The translations under genes were made by a program, and so were the position numbers. From UMGS1124 sp045541255 (GTDB lineage: Bacteria; Bacillota_I; Bacilli_A; RF39; UBA660), in contig JAZQIU010000003.1 in NCBI GenBank assembly GCA_045541255.1, forward strand, positions 1 to 10,089: a stretch of 10,089 bases of DNA. Reading direction: 5' to 3'. This document shows, piece after piece, positions 1-7,092 of this stretch. Every line of letters begins with the position of its first letter. The first letter of the stretch is position 1. The notes below the pieces were generated by a model, which had not been told where the DNA came from, did no database searches, and saw nothing but the letters and a program-made list of their open reading frames with translations.

Positions 1-1
1 A

Positions 2-436
2 ACTAAAGAAGCTGCATTAGCATTTGAAGAAATGTGTGAAGCCGCACTTAAGGATAATCTTACAATTTTAGCAGGTTCTGGATATCGATCATACAATTAT
101 CAAAAAACACTTTATAATAATTATGTTGCGCAAGATGGCTTTGCGGAAGCTGAAACTTATTCAGCACGTCCAGGATATTCAGAACATCAAACTGGGTTAG
201 CAATGGATATTACAAATAAAAACGGATTTATTGATAAAAATGACAAAGAATATAAATGGTTAATAAAAAATTCTTATAAATATGGGTTTATATTACGATA
301 TCCAGAAAAAAAAGATAAAATTACTGGTTATATGTATGAAGAATGGCATTATCGTTATGTTGGGAAAGATACCGCAAAAGAAGTATATGATTCAAATTTA
401 ACATATGACGAATATGTTGCTAGAAAAATATCATAA
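2..436 (+). CDS. VanY-family D-alanyl-D-alanine carboxypeptidase, 3' part (5' end outside window)
   Basis: The frame is open from base 2 without a start codon upstream, so the gene begins before the window; the ATG at 32 lies inside the catalytic domain and is not the true start. The visible 144 residues carry the peptidase M15B/VanY signature: SGYRS, then SARPGYSEHQTGLAMD, then EEWHYRYVG. By family knowledge the zinc ligands are the His and Asp of SEHQTGLAMD (visible residues 62 and 69) and the His of EWHYRYV (116), with Glu113 as the likely catalytic base. All are present, so the enzyme should be active. It would trim the terminal D-Ala from peptidoglycan stem peptides outside the membrane; the N-terminal signal or anchor is not visible. 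Presence of this gene implies a peptidoglycan wall. No convincing terminator separates it from the tRNA unit. The family is secure, but whether it acts in wall maturation or in glycopeptide tolerance cannot be told. Confidence 0.93.
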   Translation, partial: TKEAALAFEEMCEAALKDNLTILAGSGYRSYNYQKTLYNNYVAQDGFAEAETYSARPGYSEHQTGLAMDITNKNGFIDKNDKEYKWLIKNSYKYGFILRYPEKKDKITGYMYEEWHYRYVGKDTAKEVYDSNLTYDEYVARKIS

Positions 437-442
437 AAACAG

Positions 443-471
443 TTGACAAAACGCTTATATTATTATAAAAT
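443..471 (+). promoter_or_regulatory. Promoter of the tRNA-Ser gene
   Basis: A perfect -35 TTGACA (443-448) is followed after 17 bases by TAAAAT (466-471). The predicted start near 478 lies about 13 bases before the mature tRNA 5' end at 491. An alternative -10 reading is TATAAA at 464-469, with a 15-base spacer. Confidence 0.75.
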
Positions 472-488
472 TAATTTTGTAAGCGTTT
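449..488. repeat. Inverted repeat AAACGCTTA / TAAGCGTTT bracketing the tRNA promoter -10
   Basis: AAACGCTTA (449-457) is repeated as its perfect reverse complement TAAGCGTTT (480-488), with 22 bases between. Each arm holds an AANCGNTT core, the pattern bound by LacI/GalR-family regulators such as CcpA. The cores are about 32 bp apart, one just after the -35 and one at the predicted transcription start, which is an operator-like placement. No T-run follows the right arm, so it does not look like a terminator for the upstream gene. Between the arms lies a further palindrome, AAAATTAATTTT (467-478). Confidence 0.5.
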
Positions 489-490
489 AT

Positions 491-582
491 GGAGTAGTAC
501 TCAAGAGGCTGAAGAGGCGCCCCTGCTAAGGGTGTAGACCGGGAATACTGGTGCGAGAGTTCAAATCTCTCCTACTCCGCCA
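491..582 (+). tRNA. tRNA-Ser(GCT), CCA encoded
   Basis: The acceptor stem GGAGTAG (491-497) pairs with CTACTCC (572-578), followed by discriminator G579 and an encoded CCA (580-582). The anticodon stem CGCCC/GGGTG (518-522, 530-534) encloses the loop CTGCTAA with anticodon GCT at 525-527, which reads AGC/AGU serine codons. A long variable arm (about 535-554), typical of class II tRNAs such as Ser, precedes the T arm GAGAG-TTCAAAT-CTCTC. It is a single tRNA, not part of a cluster. Confidence 0.97.
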
Positions 583-594
583 TTATAAAAAATT

Positions 595-636
595 AAAGTT
601 TTAATTTCCTAAAATGGAGATTAAAACTTTTTTTAT
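595..636 (+). terminator. Rho-independent terminator of the tRNA-Ser unit
   Basis: The arm AAAGTTTTAAT (595-605) pairs with ATTAAAACTTT (620-630). Inner pairs, including CC/GG (608-609, 616-617), close a loop TAAAAT. T residues continue directly after the stem to 634. It sits 12 bases after the tRNA 3' end. Confidence 0.88.
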
Positions 637-648
637 TATACTCACAAC

Positions 649-692
649 AAAAGAGATAAATACATACTTATAAGTATATACTTATCTCTTTT
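649..692 (-). terminator. Long hairpin, probable terminator of the 893-residue surface protein gene (may act both ways)
   Basis: AAAAGAGATAA (649-659) pairs perfectly with TTATCTCTTTT (682-692). The space between contains another perfect palindrome, ATACTTATAAGTAT (664-677), so the structure can extend. It lies 11 bases past the stop codon (704) of the minus-strand gene. The T tract is mostly the last four T of the arm, so termination strength is uncertain. Confidence 0.65.
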
Positions 693-703
693 ATATTATT
701 ATA

Positions 704-3385
704 CTATTCTTCATCTTTTTTTCTTTTTATAAAGATTATAATAAAAATAATTATTAATAAAAGTGGAAGCAACCATAATAATTTCAACCAATTAAATCCT
801 TCTGATTTTGTAGTTGTATCTTGATTTCCAATCATTTCTTCTTCATTACTAATATTATTTTCTTTTGTTTCTTCTTTACTATTAGTATTCTTTTCATTTA
901 TGATGTTTTCTTCTGTAGATGTATTTGTATTTTCAATAGATGGATTGTTTACTATTTCATTATTTAAATCTTCAACAATTACATAATCATTAACTTTCAC
1001 TTCTACTTCAAGATTTTTATTTATTAAAGCTTCTTCTGCTTCTTTAAATTTTGCATCTAAAACACTCAAATCAAAGTTGTTTTCTTTTTTCAATATTTCT
1101 AATGCATTTAATTCATCTAAAACTTCATCTTTAGCGTCTAAAACTAATTCTTTAGCATTTTGTAAATTTGAATAATTTGCTTTTGCTAATTCATATTTTG
1201 TTCTTGCTTCTAATAATTTCAAATTACTTTCTGCCACTTCTTTAATTAATGGTGCAATATCACTCAAAATATTAGATACATTTTCAATATCTTCTCCAAC
1301 AACATCAATTAAATCTTGTTTAGCCTTATTATAACCATTAGCTAAAATTGTATCTATTTCACTAATAAATCTTTTCTTAATATTTAAACCAACATTTAAA
1401 TTATTAATTGATTCAACAAGAGCTTGAATATCAATGTTACCTTGAGTTAAATTAGCTATAAGTGATGTTAAATCTGCAATACTAGCTAAATCATCTACAA
1501 AACCTTCATCACCTAATTTAGGATAATGATTTAATTTTTTATCTAATACATCTAATTTTGCTTCAATTTCAGCATAAGTCATACCTTTTGCATTAGTTAT
1601 AGTCGCTTTTTGATTAGTAAGCTCCATTTCTGCATTTTCTACTTCTGTTTCTTTTGCAGTAATTTCCATTTCTTTTTCTTCGATTTGACTTTCTAATGAT
1701 TTAGCAACATTTAATTTATCATTTAATGCAGATATTTTTTCTTGTTGTAAACTTATTTGTGAATCTATAGTATTAGTTTCTAATGCACTACATCTATTTA
1801 CAGCTGCTTGGCTAGTTATAGGATTACCAGAACCTTGCTCATAATGTTCAGCTTCTGTTACTGTTATAGCAACTGGTTCACCATCTCCTAAAAAAGATTT
1901 TTTTATAGCAACCCAAGAACCATCTAGATTCTTAACTTCATAAGGAGTAATCCCTACAAAAAATCCTACATAATTCTTTATATTAATAACATTATAAGTA
2001 CTTCCATTAAATTTAGCTAAATATTTGCCTATTGTGAAAGTACCATTTATTTCAGTTGCATTATGTTCTGCAACTTTATCTTGTTTATAAATAGTTACTA
2101 CACCATCATTCTCTTTATAACTATAAACAAATTCTTCAGAAGTACTTAAATCAGTAACAAATACGTAATTTACTAATTCAAAACTTGAATTTAATTTTTT
2201 TTCAATAGTTACTGTAATATCTTTTCCAGTAAATCCATAAGATTCTTCATTTTTTAATAATAATTCAACAACTTTCGCAGTATCATTATTTTCTATGGCA
2301 GCATTTAAGTCTGCAATATAATTTGAACATTTTGCTTGCGCAGATTCAATATTATTTTTTGTATTATTTAAATCTTGTAAGAATGCTTTTTCATTTAAAA
2401 TTTGTTCTTCTATTTGAGCAACAGTTCCATTTTCATTAAGACTTTCATTTAAAGTATCTAATTCATCATTTAAACTATCTAATTCATTCTTCTTATTACT
2501 TAATATTTCTTCATAAGGCATTAATTGCTCATCCAAAAGAACTAAATCAGCTTCTAAACTACTAATTTCCGCTTCTACTAATTGAATTTCAAAATCAATT
2601 AATTTTAATGCTACTTGACTAGTCGCATATAACACACCACTTGTTAAATAATCAACATTCGCTTGAATTAAATCATTTAACTCTTGTTCACCATTTACTT
2701 CAACATATTCTTTTAATTCTTCTAGTTTTTCACTAAAATTATTATTAACTGCATTAGCATTTTCTTTAGCACTTTCATAAGCTGTATTCGCTTCATTATA
2801 TGCTTCTTTTAATTTGTTTTCTGTATTTGTTAATTCTTCTAACAATTCATCAATAATATCTAACTTAGTGTTTACCTTTTTTATATTTAAATCAAGAATA
2901 GCATCAGCTTTTTCTTTTTCTTCTTCAAGTTCAGATTTTAAACTTACATATTTTTCTAATGCTTCATTATATTTATCTAAACCTGATTTACTATAATCTT
3001 TAGCATCAACATTTATTTGTTTTGCTAATTCAACTTTTTCTTTTAAAGTTGTTACAGATTTATCATATTCAGTTTTTTCTTTAATAGTTAATAATGCTTT
3101 ATTATCTTCATCAATTGAATTCATTAATGTATTTAGTTCAATTAATTTATCATTAGCATTCTTTGAACTATTTAAAGATTCATCAAGAATAGTGCTTATC
3201 TCATCAATCTTTTCTTGATATCCATAATCACTTACAGCATTTTTAATATCTGTTATATTAATAGGCTGTAAACCATTTGCGTTTTTTACTATTTCTTCAA
3301 TTGTTAGTGCTTTTGTTTTTAGTGGTGCAATAAAAACAAGTCCTGCAAGAATAAATAAAGAAATAATATTCTTAAAACTTTTCAT
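704..3385 (-). CDS. Exported coiled-coil surface protein with globular insert and C-terminal membrane anchor
   Basis: This 893-residue protein is not a named family that I recognise. Residues 1-27 form a signal peptide (Lys-rich start, hydrophobic core, then KTKALT). Residues about 45-380 are Glu/Lys/Leu/Asn-rich helix with heptad character. Residues about 384-530 change to a beta-rich, aromatic, glycine-containing segment. Residues about 535-800 return to coiled coil. A Ser/Thr/Asn/Glu linker (about 805-862) leads to one membrane helix (about 865-886) and the basic-acidic tail KRKKDEE. There is no LPXTG motif, so it should be membrane-anchored rather than sortase-linked. The only two cysteines, C353 and C532, lie on either side of the globular segment, suggesting a disulfide at the head of an antiparallel coiled-coil hairpin. 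The start at 3385 has the Shine-Dalgarno GAGGAGGT (3395-3402). A hairpin lies after the gene. A role as adhesin or wall-spanning spacer is inference only. Confidence 0.85.
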   Translation of the reverse strand: MKSFKNIISLFILAGLVFIAPLKTKALTIEEIVKNANGLQPINITDIKNAVSDYGYQEKIDEISTILDESLNSSKNANDKLIELNTLMNSIDEDNKALLTIKEKTEYDKSVTTLKEKVELAKQINVDAKDYSKSGLDKYNEALEKYVSLKSELEEEKEKADAILDLNIKKVNTKLDIIDELLEELTNTENKLKEAYNEANTAYESAKENANAVNNNFSEKLEELKEYVEVNGEQELNDLIQANVDYLTSGVLYATSQVALKLIDFEIQLVEAEISSLEADLVLLDEQLMPYEEILSNKKNELDSLNDELDTLNESLNENGTVAQIEEQILNEKAFLQDLNNTKNNIESAQAKCSNYIADLNAAIENNDTAKVVELLLKNEESYGFTGKDITVTIEKKLNSSFELVNYVFVTDLSTSEEFVYSYKENDGVVTIYKQDKVAEHNATEINGTFTIGKYLAKFNGSTYNVINIKNYVGFFVGITPYEVKNLDGSWVAIKKSFLGDGEPVAITVTEAEHYEQGSGNPITSQAAVNRCSALETNTIDSQISLQQEKISALNDKLNVAKSLESQIEEKEMEITAKETEVENAEMELTNQKATITNAKGMTYAEIEAKLDVLDKKLNHYPKLGDEGFVDDLASIADLTSLIANLTQGNIDIQALVESINNLNVGLNIKKRFISEIDTILANGYNKAKQDLIDVVGEDIENVSNILSDIAPLIKEVAESNLKLLEARTKYELAKANYSNLQNAKELVLDAKDEVLDELNALEILKKENNFDLSVLDAKFKEAEEALINKNLEVEVKVNDYVIVEDLNNEIVNNPSIENTNTSTEENIINEKNTNSKEETKENNISNEEEMIGNQDTTTKSEGFNWLKLLWLLPLLLIIIFIIIFIKRKKDEE

Positions 3386-3414
3386 CTTTCATATACCTCC
3401 TCAAATATACGCTT

Positions 3415-3441
3415 TTTATAATAACATTTTTTGTAAATCAA
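3415..3441 (-). promoter_or_regulatory. Possible promoter of the surface coiled-coil gene
   Basis: Read on the minus strand, TTGATT (3436-3441) precedes TATAAA (3415-3420) by 15 bases. An alternative pairing is TTTACT with TATTAT at a 17-base spacing in the same stretch. Neither is a strong match. The strong ribosome-binding site at 3395-3402 and the upstream terminator at 3541-3570 both require a promoter in this 170-bp gap. Confidence 0.35.
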
Positions 3442-3537
3442 GTAAATAATTTGTTGAATTTTGTCATTAAATATATGCATTAATTATTGAATTGACACTT
3501 CATAAAGTTAAAAACTTGTACTAATATTTATATTAAC

Positions 3538-3570
3538 AAAAAAAAGACCTATTTTTAATTAGGTCTTTTT
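3538..3570 (-). terminator. Rho-independent terminator of the protease / 313-residue protein operon
   Basis: On the minus strand AAAAAGACCTA (3560-3570) pairs with TAGGTCTTTTT (3541-3551) around an 8-base loop, and the T-run continues to 3538. The 5' arm lies inside the last codons of the 3555-4496 gene and the stop codon lies in the loop, so the gene ends within its own terminator. Confidence 0.88.
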
Positions 3571-4496
3571 ATATATTTCAATATATCTCTTTCTTTCATA
3601 TAATCTTCTATATTTGTCTTTTTATAACTATCATTTTCTAATTCATAAACATTTATATACCTTAATAAAGGAACTAACAAACTATCCAACATTAAAGTTT
3701 GTATATTAAAATCCACTATCATATACCCTTTTTTACTACTTTTATCAATTCCTTTTAAAGATAAATTATAAGAATCATCTTCTAATAATGTTGAGTATAC
3801 TGGAATAGAACTATTACATAATTCAAATAAAGCTCTTAAACTAGAATCATTCAAATCATTAATTCTATCTTGCGAAATACTATCAATTATTATAATTCTA
3901 TTTTTAATAATTTCATAAGAATCTAATTCTTTTTCTTTTAATTCAGTAACATCTTCTTCAAATTTTTCTATTAAATCTTCATCTTCTGTATAAAAATAAA
4001 TATCATTACCAATTCCACTAATAATTATATTTTTTCTCTCTAAATTAAATCTACTAAACTTTCTTACACACAAATTATTTCTGTATGAATTTTCTAATAA
4101 AACTAAATATCCTTTTTCAGAATCTTTTAAAGACATATTTTTATAACAATTATAGTTTATAAGTTTAATAACTTTATCTTCTTTTCCCTTTAATATATTT
4201 TTATTTTCCTTACTATCTAAGGTTTCAAAAATATGCAAATATAAAGAACTAATTTTTTTGGCCATTTCTTCACTTAATTCTACCATTAAAGAAACATCTT
4301 TTTTATTTTGAGTAATTTTATCAGCATAAGTTACTAAATCTTTTCTATAACCATTAAAATAAAGTATTGGTTCTACTCGATAATTACCATCTTTATTTTT
4401 TCTTATTACAACTAATTCAGGACTAAATAAATCTAAATCCATCTCTAATTTTTCATCATTAATCAAAGTTTTATAAGATATAAAATATCTTATCAT
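3555..4496 (-). CDS. Uncharacterised cytoplasmic protein encoded directly after a Lon-like protease
   Basis: I do not recognise this 313-residue protein. It has no signal peptide and no membrane segment. It looks like a soluble mixed alpha/beta protein, rich in Lys, Glu, Asn and Ile, with hydrophobic beta-like runs such as GYLVLLEN, NIIISGIG and RIIIIDSI. Cysteines are few and scattered, and no nucleotide-binding, zinc or DNA-binding motif stands out. Its ATG lies 6 bases after the TAG stop of the protease gene, and the likely ribosome-binding site GGGAGG falls inside the last codons of that gene, so translation is probably coupled. The gene ends in a strong terminator, making it the last member of a two-gene operon. 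A function linked to the protease (adaptor, regulator or substrate) is suggested by position only. Confidence 0.8.
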   Translation of the reverse strand: MIRYFISYKTLINDEKLEMDLDLFSPELVVIRKNKDGNYRVEPILYFNGYRKDLVTYADKITQNKKDVSLMVELSEEMAKKISSLYLHIFETLDSKENKNILKGKEDKVIKLINYNCYKNMSLKDSEKGYLVLLENSYRNNLCVRKFSRFNLERKNIIISGIGNDIYFYTEDEDLIEKFEEDVTELKEKELDSYEIIKNRIIIIDSISQDRINDLNDSSLRALFELCNSSIPVYSTLLEDDSYNLSLKGIDKSSKKGYMIVDFNIQTLMLDSLLVPLLRYINVYELENDSYKKTNIEDYMKERDILKYIKRPN

Positions 4497-4502
4497 AAAA
4501 AC

Positions 4503-5513
4503 CTAAACCTCCCAATTATTTAAATATTCTATAGCTTCATCAAATTTTGCTATAGAAACTAATTCAATATCAAAATTATGAGCTTTTTTATAATTATAAG
4601 CTTCTTCATAATTATCATCAGGAACTAACATTATATCAGCCTTATTTTTTACAGCACCTGCTAATTTATAAGTAACACCACCTATAGCACCTACATTACC
4701 ATCCGCATCAATTGTTCCTGTACCAGCAATAGTTTTACCTTTAGTAATATCTTTTTCTGTTAAAGCATTGTATATAGCTAAAGCCATCATAAAACCACCA
4801 CTTGAACCACTTTCAGTTCTCTTAGATTTTATATCAATATTAATCTCACTACTATATTCATTTATTATAGCAGCACTAACTCCAACTTTAGCATTTCCAT
4901 CTAAATCTATTAATTCAGCATAACATTCTTTTTCTTTACCATCACGATTAACTAAAAACATAACTTTATCTCCAACATTTTTACTAGTTACATATTCTTG
5001 CATAGTAGCAAACGTTGTAAAATCTATATTATCATATTTTATTATATTATCAAACAACTTTAAATCTGTTTTTGCACCTTCATAAATATATGTAACATAA
5101 TTATTACTTTTATCTATTTTATAATTAACACCAGCTTTATTATAAGCAACCATATACGCATTACTTATACTTTCTTCTAAATAATATTGATCTATTTTTA
5201 TAGTTTCTTCTAAATCTCCATCATAAGTAATATCTTCATTAGGAACCATATCCCATGTAGGAATAATTTTAGCTAGAAAATATGTAGGAATAGTTCCCTT
5301 GACTAAACTTACATATGTCATATTTATACTTCCACTAGATTCATTTATTTTATCTTCACTAACTATTCTATTATCTAAATTAATTAATCCTCCCGGACTA
5401 TAAATACTAAACCCTAGCTTAAAATTAAATAACAAATATATAAAAACAAGTATCAAAATACCCTTATAATTTTCCTTAAAAAACTTTTTTATATTATCTA
5501 ACATTTTTTCCAT
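4503..5513 (-). CDS. ylbL: Membrane-anchored Lon-like PDZ serine protease, YlbL/SepM type
   Basis: The 336-residue protein has one N-terminal membrane helix (about residues 18-37), then an extracytoplasmic part: a degenerate PDZ-like region (about 138-205) and a Lon-type (S16) catalytic domain (about 208-335). The catalytic serine is most likely S238 in SGSSGG, where most relatives have GPSAG. The partner lysine is K283 in GGVTYKLAGA, 45 residues further on, close to the Ser-Lys spacing of Lon. The GTGTIDADGNVGAIGG block is characteristic of the domain. In Bacillus subtilis YlbL helps clear the division inhibitor YneA after DNA damage, and streptococcal SepM processes a signal peptide; the substrate here is unknown. 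The start at 5513 is preceded by GTGAT, matching part of the AGGTGAT ribosome-binding sequence; Met4 is an alternative. It is divergent from a YlbJ-like gene, as an echo of the Bacillus ylbJ-ylbL neighbourhood. Confidence 0.92.
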   Translation of the reverse strand: MEKMLDNIKKFFKENYKGILILVFIYLLFNFKLGFSIYSPGGLINLDNRIVSEDKINESSGSINMTYVSLVKGTIPTYFLAKIIPTWDMVPNEDITYDGDLEETIKIDQYYLEESISNAYMVAYNKAGVNYKIDKSNNYVTYIYEGAKTDLKLFDNIIKYDNIDFTTFATMQEYVTSKNVGDKVMFLVNRDGKEKECYAELIDLDGNAKVGVSAAIINEYSSEINIDIKSKRTESGSSGGFMMALAIYNALTEKDITKGKTIAGTGTIDADGNVGAIGGVTYKLAGAVKNKADIMLVPDDNYEEAYNYKKAHNFDIELVSIAKFDEAIEYLNNWEV

Positions 5514-5529
5514 AAATCATCACTTTCTT

Positions 5530-5559
5530 ATTATAACAAAAAATTTATGAATTTATTAA
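5530..5559 (-). promoter_or_regulatory. Probable promoter of the Lon-like protease operon
   Basis: On the minus strand a perfect -10 TATAAT (5530-5535) lies 18 bases after TTAATA (5554-5559), a 4/6 match to the -35. The predicted start is about 10 bases upstream of the ATG at 5513, so the leader is short. Confidence 0.55.
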
Positions 5560-5581
5560 GAAATATTAAATATATTTAACT

Positions 5582-6469
5582 ATGAAAAATATTTTAACTA
5601 AATTAATAATATTTTTTTTCTTTATATTAATATTTATTAAAAAAGATATAATGTATTACACAATATATTCTACTACAATGATATGGTTTAAAAACATAGT
5701 ACCAAACCTTTTACCCATGTTTATTATCACTTCTTTAATAATTAGTAGTAATCTAATTATTAATATATGTAACTTATTTGGTAAAGCATTCTCAAAAATA
5801 TTTAAAACTAGTAAATATGGAGTATTTGTATTTATCTTAAGTCTTTTTACTGGTAGTCCTAGCAACGCAAAATATATTAAAGATTTAATTGATAATAATT
5901 TAATAAGTGTTAGTGAAGGTAACAAACTACTATTATTTACTACCAACTATAATCCACTACTTATTTATTCTCTTTTAACTCTATATCTAGATAACAAATC
6001 TTCTATCATGATAATTATAATAATAATCATATCAAATATAATTACAGGTTTAATAAATAGAAATATAAAATATGATAAAATAGAAAACAATTATAAAATT
6101 AAGAATATTAATCTACCTAAAATAATAAAAGAAACTTTAGACTCTTTATTAATGATACTTGGAACATTAATAGTATTTAATATTATTATCAATATCCTAC
6201 CTATAAATAATTTATTTATAAAAAACATAATCAACGGAACATTAGAAATAACAACTGCTTTAAATAAAATAAAATTTCTAAACGTTAACATCAATTTCAA
6301 AATATTACTTTCTATAATATATTTATCTTTTGGTGGTTTATCTATTCACACACAAATAAAAAGTATCTTTCCAGATACTAATTATAAATTTTTCTTAAAA
6401 AATCAAATTTTATCTATTCTTATATCAATTATTATACTGTTACTCTTCCATAGTATGAAATTAATATAG
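5582..6469 (+). CDS. ylbJ: YlbJ-like integral membrane protein (nucleoside-recognition/Gate fold)
   Basis: This 295-residue polytopic membrane protein has hydrophobic segments throughout, at about 5-20, 38-62, 80-92, 115-137, 141-158, 188-207, 240-256 and 275-291. Several YlbJ landmarks are visible: WFKNIVPNLLPMFI near the start, TGSPSNAKYI (90-99, in the place of the GYPxGAK motif), EGNKLL...FTTNYNPLLIY (112-129), GTLEITTALNKI (219-230) and SFGGLSIHTQIK (249-260). In Bacillus subtilis YlbJ is a sporulation membrane protein of unknown transport role. The protein is shorter than usual and unusually rich in Ile and Asn. No Shine-Dalgarno precedes the ATG at 5582, so initiation may be leaderless or weak. 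Its last 38 bases overlap the end of the convergent pilin gene, and no terminator follows. Confidence 0.88.
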   Translation: MKNILTKLIIFFFFILIFIKKDIMYYTIYSTTMIWFKNIVPNLLPMFIITSLIISSNLIINICNLFGKAFSKIFKTSKYGVFVFILSLFTGSPSNAKYIKDLIDNNLISVSEGNKLLLFTTNYNPLLIYSLLTLYLDNKSSIMIIIIIIISNIITGLINRNIKYDKIENNYKIKNINLPKIIKETLDSLLMILGTLIVFNIIINILPINNLFIKNIINGTLEITTALNKIKFLNVNINFKILLSIIYLSFGGLSIHTQIKSIFPDTNYKFFLKNQILSILISIIILLLFHSMKLI

Positions 6470-7091
6470 AATAATCTTTTTCATCAGGTCCTATTATTGG
6501 GATAGTAATTTTATGTAACCCTTCAGTTGTACCAGAAATCAAATTATCATATTTTCTAGATACATTATTCGCATTTGTATACTCTATTTTAAATCTTTCT
6601 TTTCGATCATTACTCCAATTATTATCTTTATCAACATTAAAATCTTCAAATTTATTTAATAATCTTGTAGCTTTTACAGTTCCATGAATATAAGAAATAA
6701 CATAACTACTCTTATTTTGATAATAATATATACCAATATAAGCTGGTTCCCCTATTTGAGTAGATGAATTTTGCGTAGTACTATTATAATATGTTAAAGA
6801 TAAACATTGATTAACCTTATACTTATTTTCTGAAGGAACTACATAACTTGTATAAAAATTTGTAATCTGACAATCATCTAATTTTATACTTTGTATATCA
6901 TCATTATCTAAATCTTCTTCTATATTTTTTAAAATTAACGATTTATTAATTAAATAACTAGAATTAACTTCACTTTCAGTATTTATATCATTAACAGTTA
7001 CTAACAACATAAATAAAAACAATAATACAATAGCTATTAAAGCAATTGAAATGATAATTTCTACTAAAGTCATACCCTTATTATTTTTCAT
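6432..7091 (-). CDS. Type IV pilin-like protein with canonical prepilin leader (third gene of pilin operon)
   Basis: The N-terminus MKNNKG^MTLVE is a class III signal for prepilin peptidase: a short basic leader, cleavage after Gly6, and Glu at +5 (E11), followed by a hydrophobic helix to about residue 33. The 219-residue length suits a minor pilin or pseudopilin. The soluble part (34-219) is rich in Asn, Tyr and Ser, with two cysteines, C74 and C96, that could form a disulfide. The gene starts 1 base after the TAA of the preceding pilin gene, and GAGTGG within that gene's end can act as ribosome-binding site. It is the last gene of the operon, and its 3' end overlaps the convergent YlbJ-like gene. 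The window holds no pilus ATPase, platform protein or prepilin peptidase, so these must lie elsewhere. Confidence 0.85.
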   Translation of the reverse strand: MKNNKGMTLVEIIISIALIAIVLLFLFMLLVTVNDINTESEVNSSYLINKSLILKNIEEDLDNDDIQSIKLDDCQITNFYTSYVVPSENKYKVNQCLSLTYYNSTTQNSSTQIGEPAYIGIYYYQNKSSYVISYIHGTVKATRLLNKFEDFNVDKDNNWSNDRKERFKIEYTNANNVSRKYDNLISGTTEGLHKITIPIIGPDEKDYSILISYYGRVTV

Positions 7092-7092
7092 T

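Noticed and set aside
449..488. The AAACGCTTA/TAAGCGTTT repeat as a terminator for the VanY-type gene
   Set aside because: The loop is long (22 bases) and no T-run follows the right arm; it overlaps a good promoter instead.
2814..2996. A 60-codon plus-strand ORF within the surface coiled-coil gene
   Set aside because: It is antisense to a clear coding region and has a low-complexity Ser/Phe composition that mirrors the Glu/Lys-rich coiled coil.
3458..3497. Inverted TGTCA/TGACA around ATGCAT in the gap before the surface protein gene
   Set aside because: The arms are only 5 bp in very AT-rich DNA, and the plus-strand TTGACA at 3492 has no -10 at proper spacing and no gene downstream.
5656..6300. 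Minus-strand ORFs of 96 and 69 codons across the YlbJ-like gene
   Set aside because: They oppose a gene with recognisable YlbJ motifs, lack ribosome-binding sites and look like shadows of its AT-rich hydrophobic codons.
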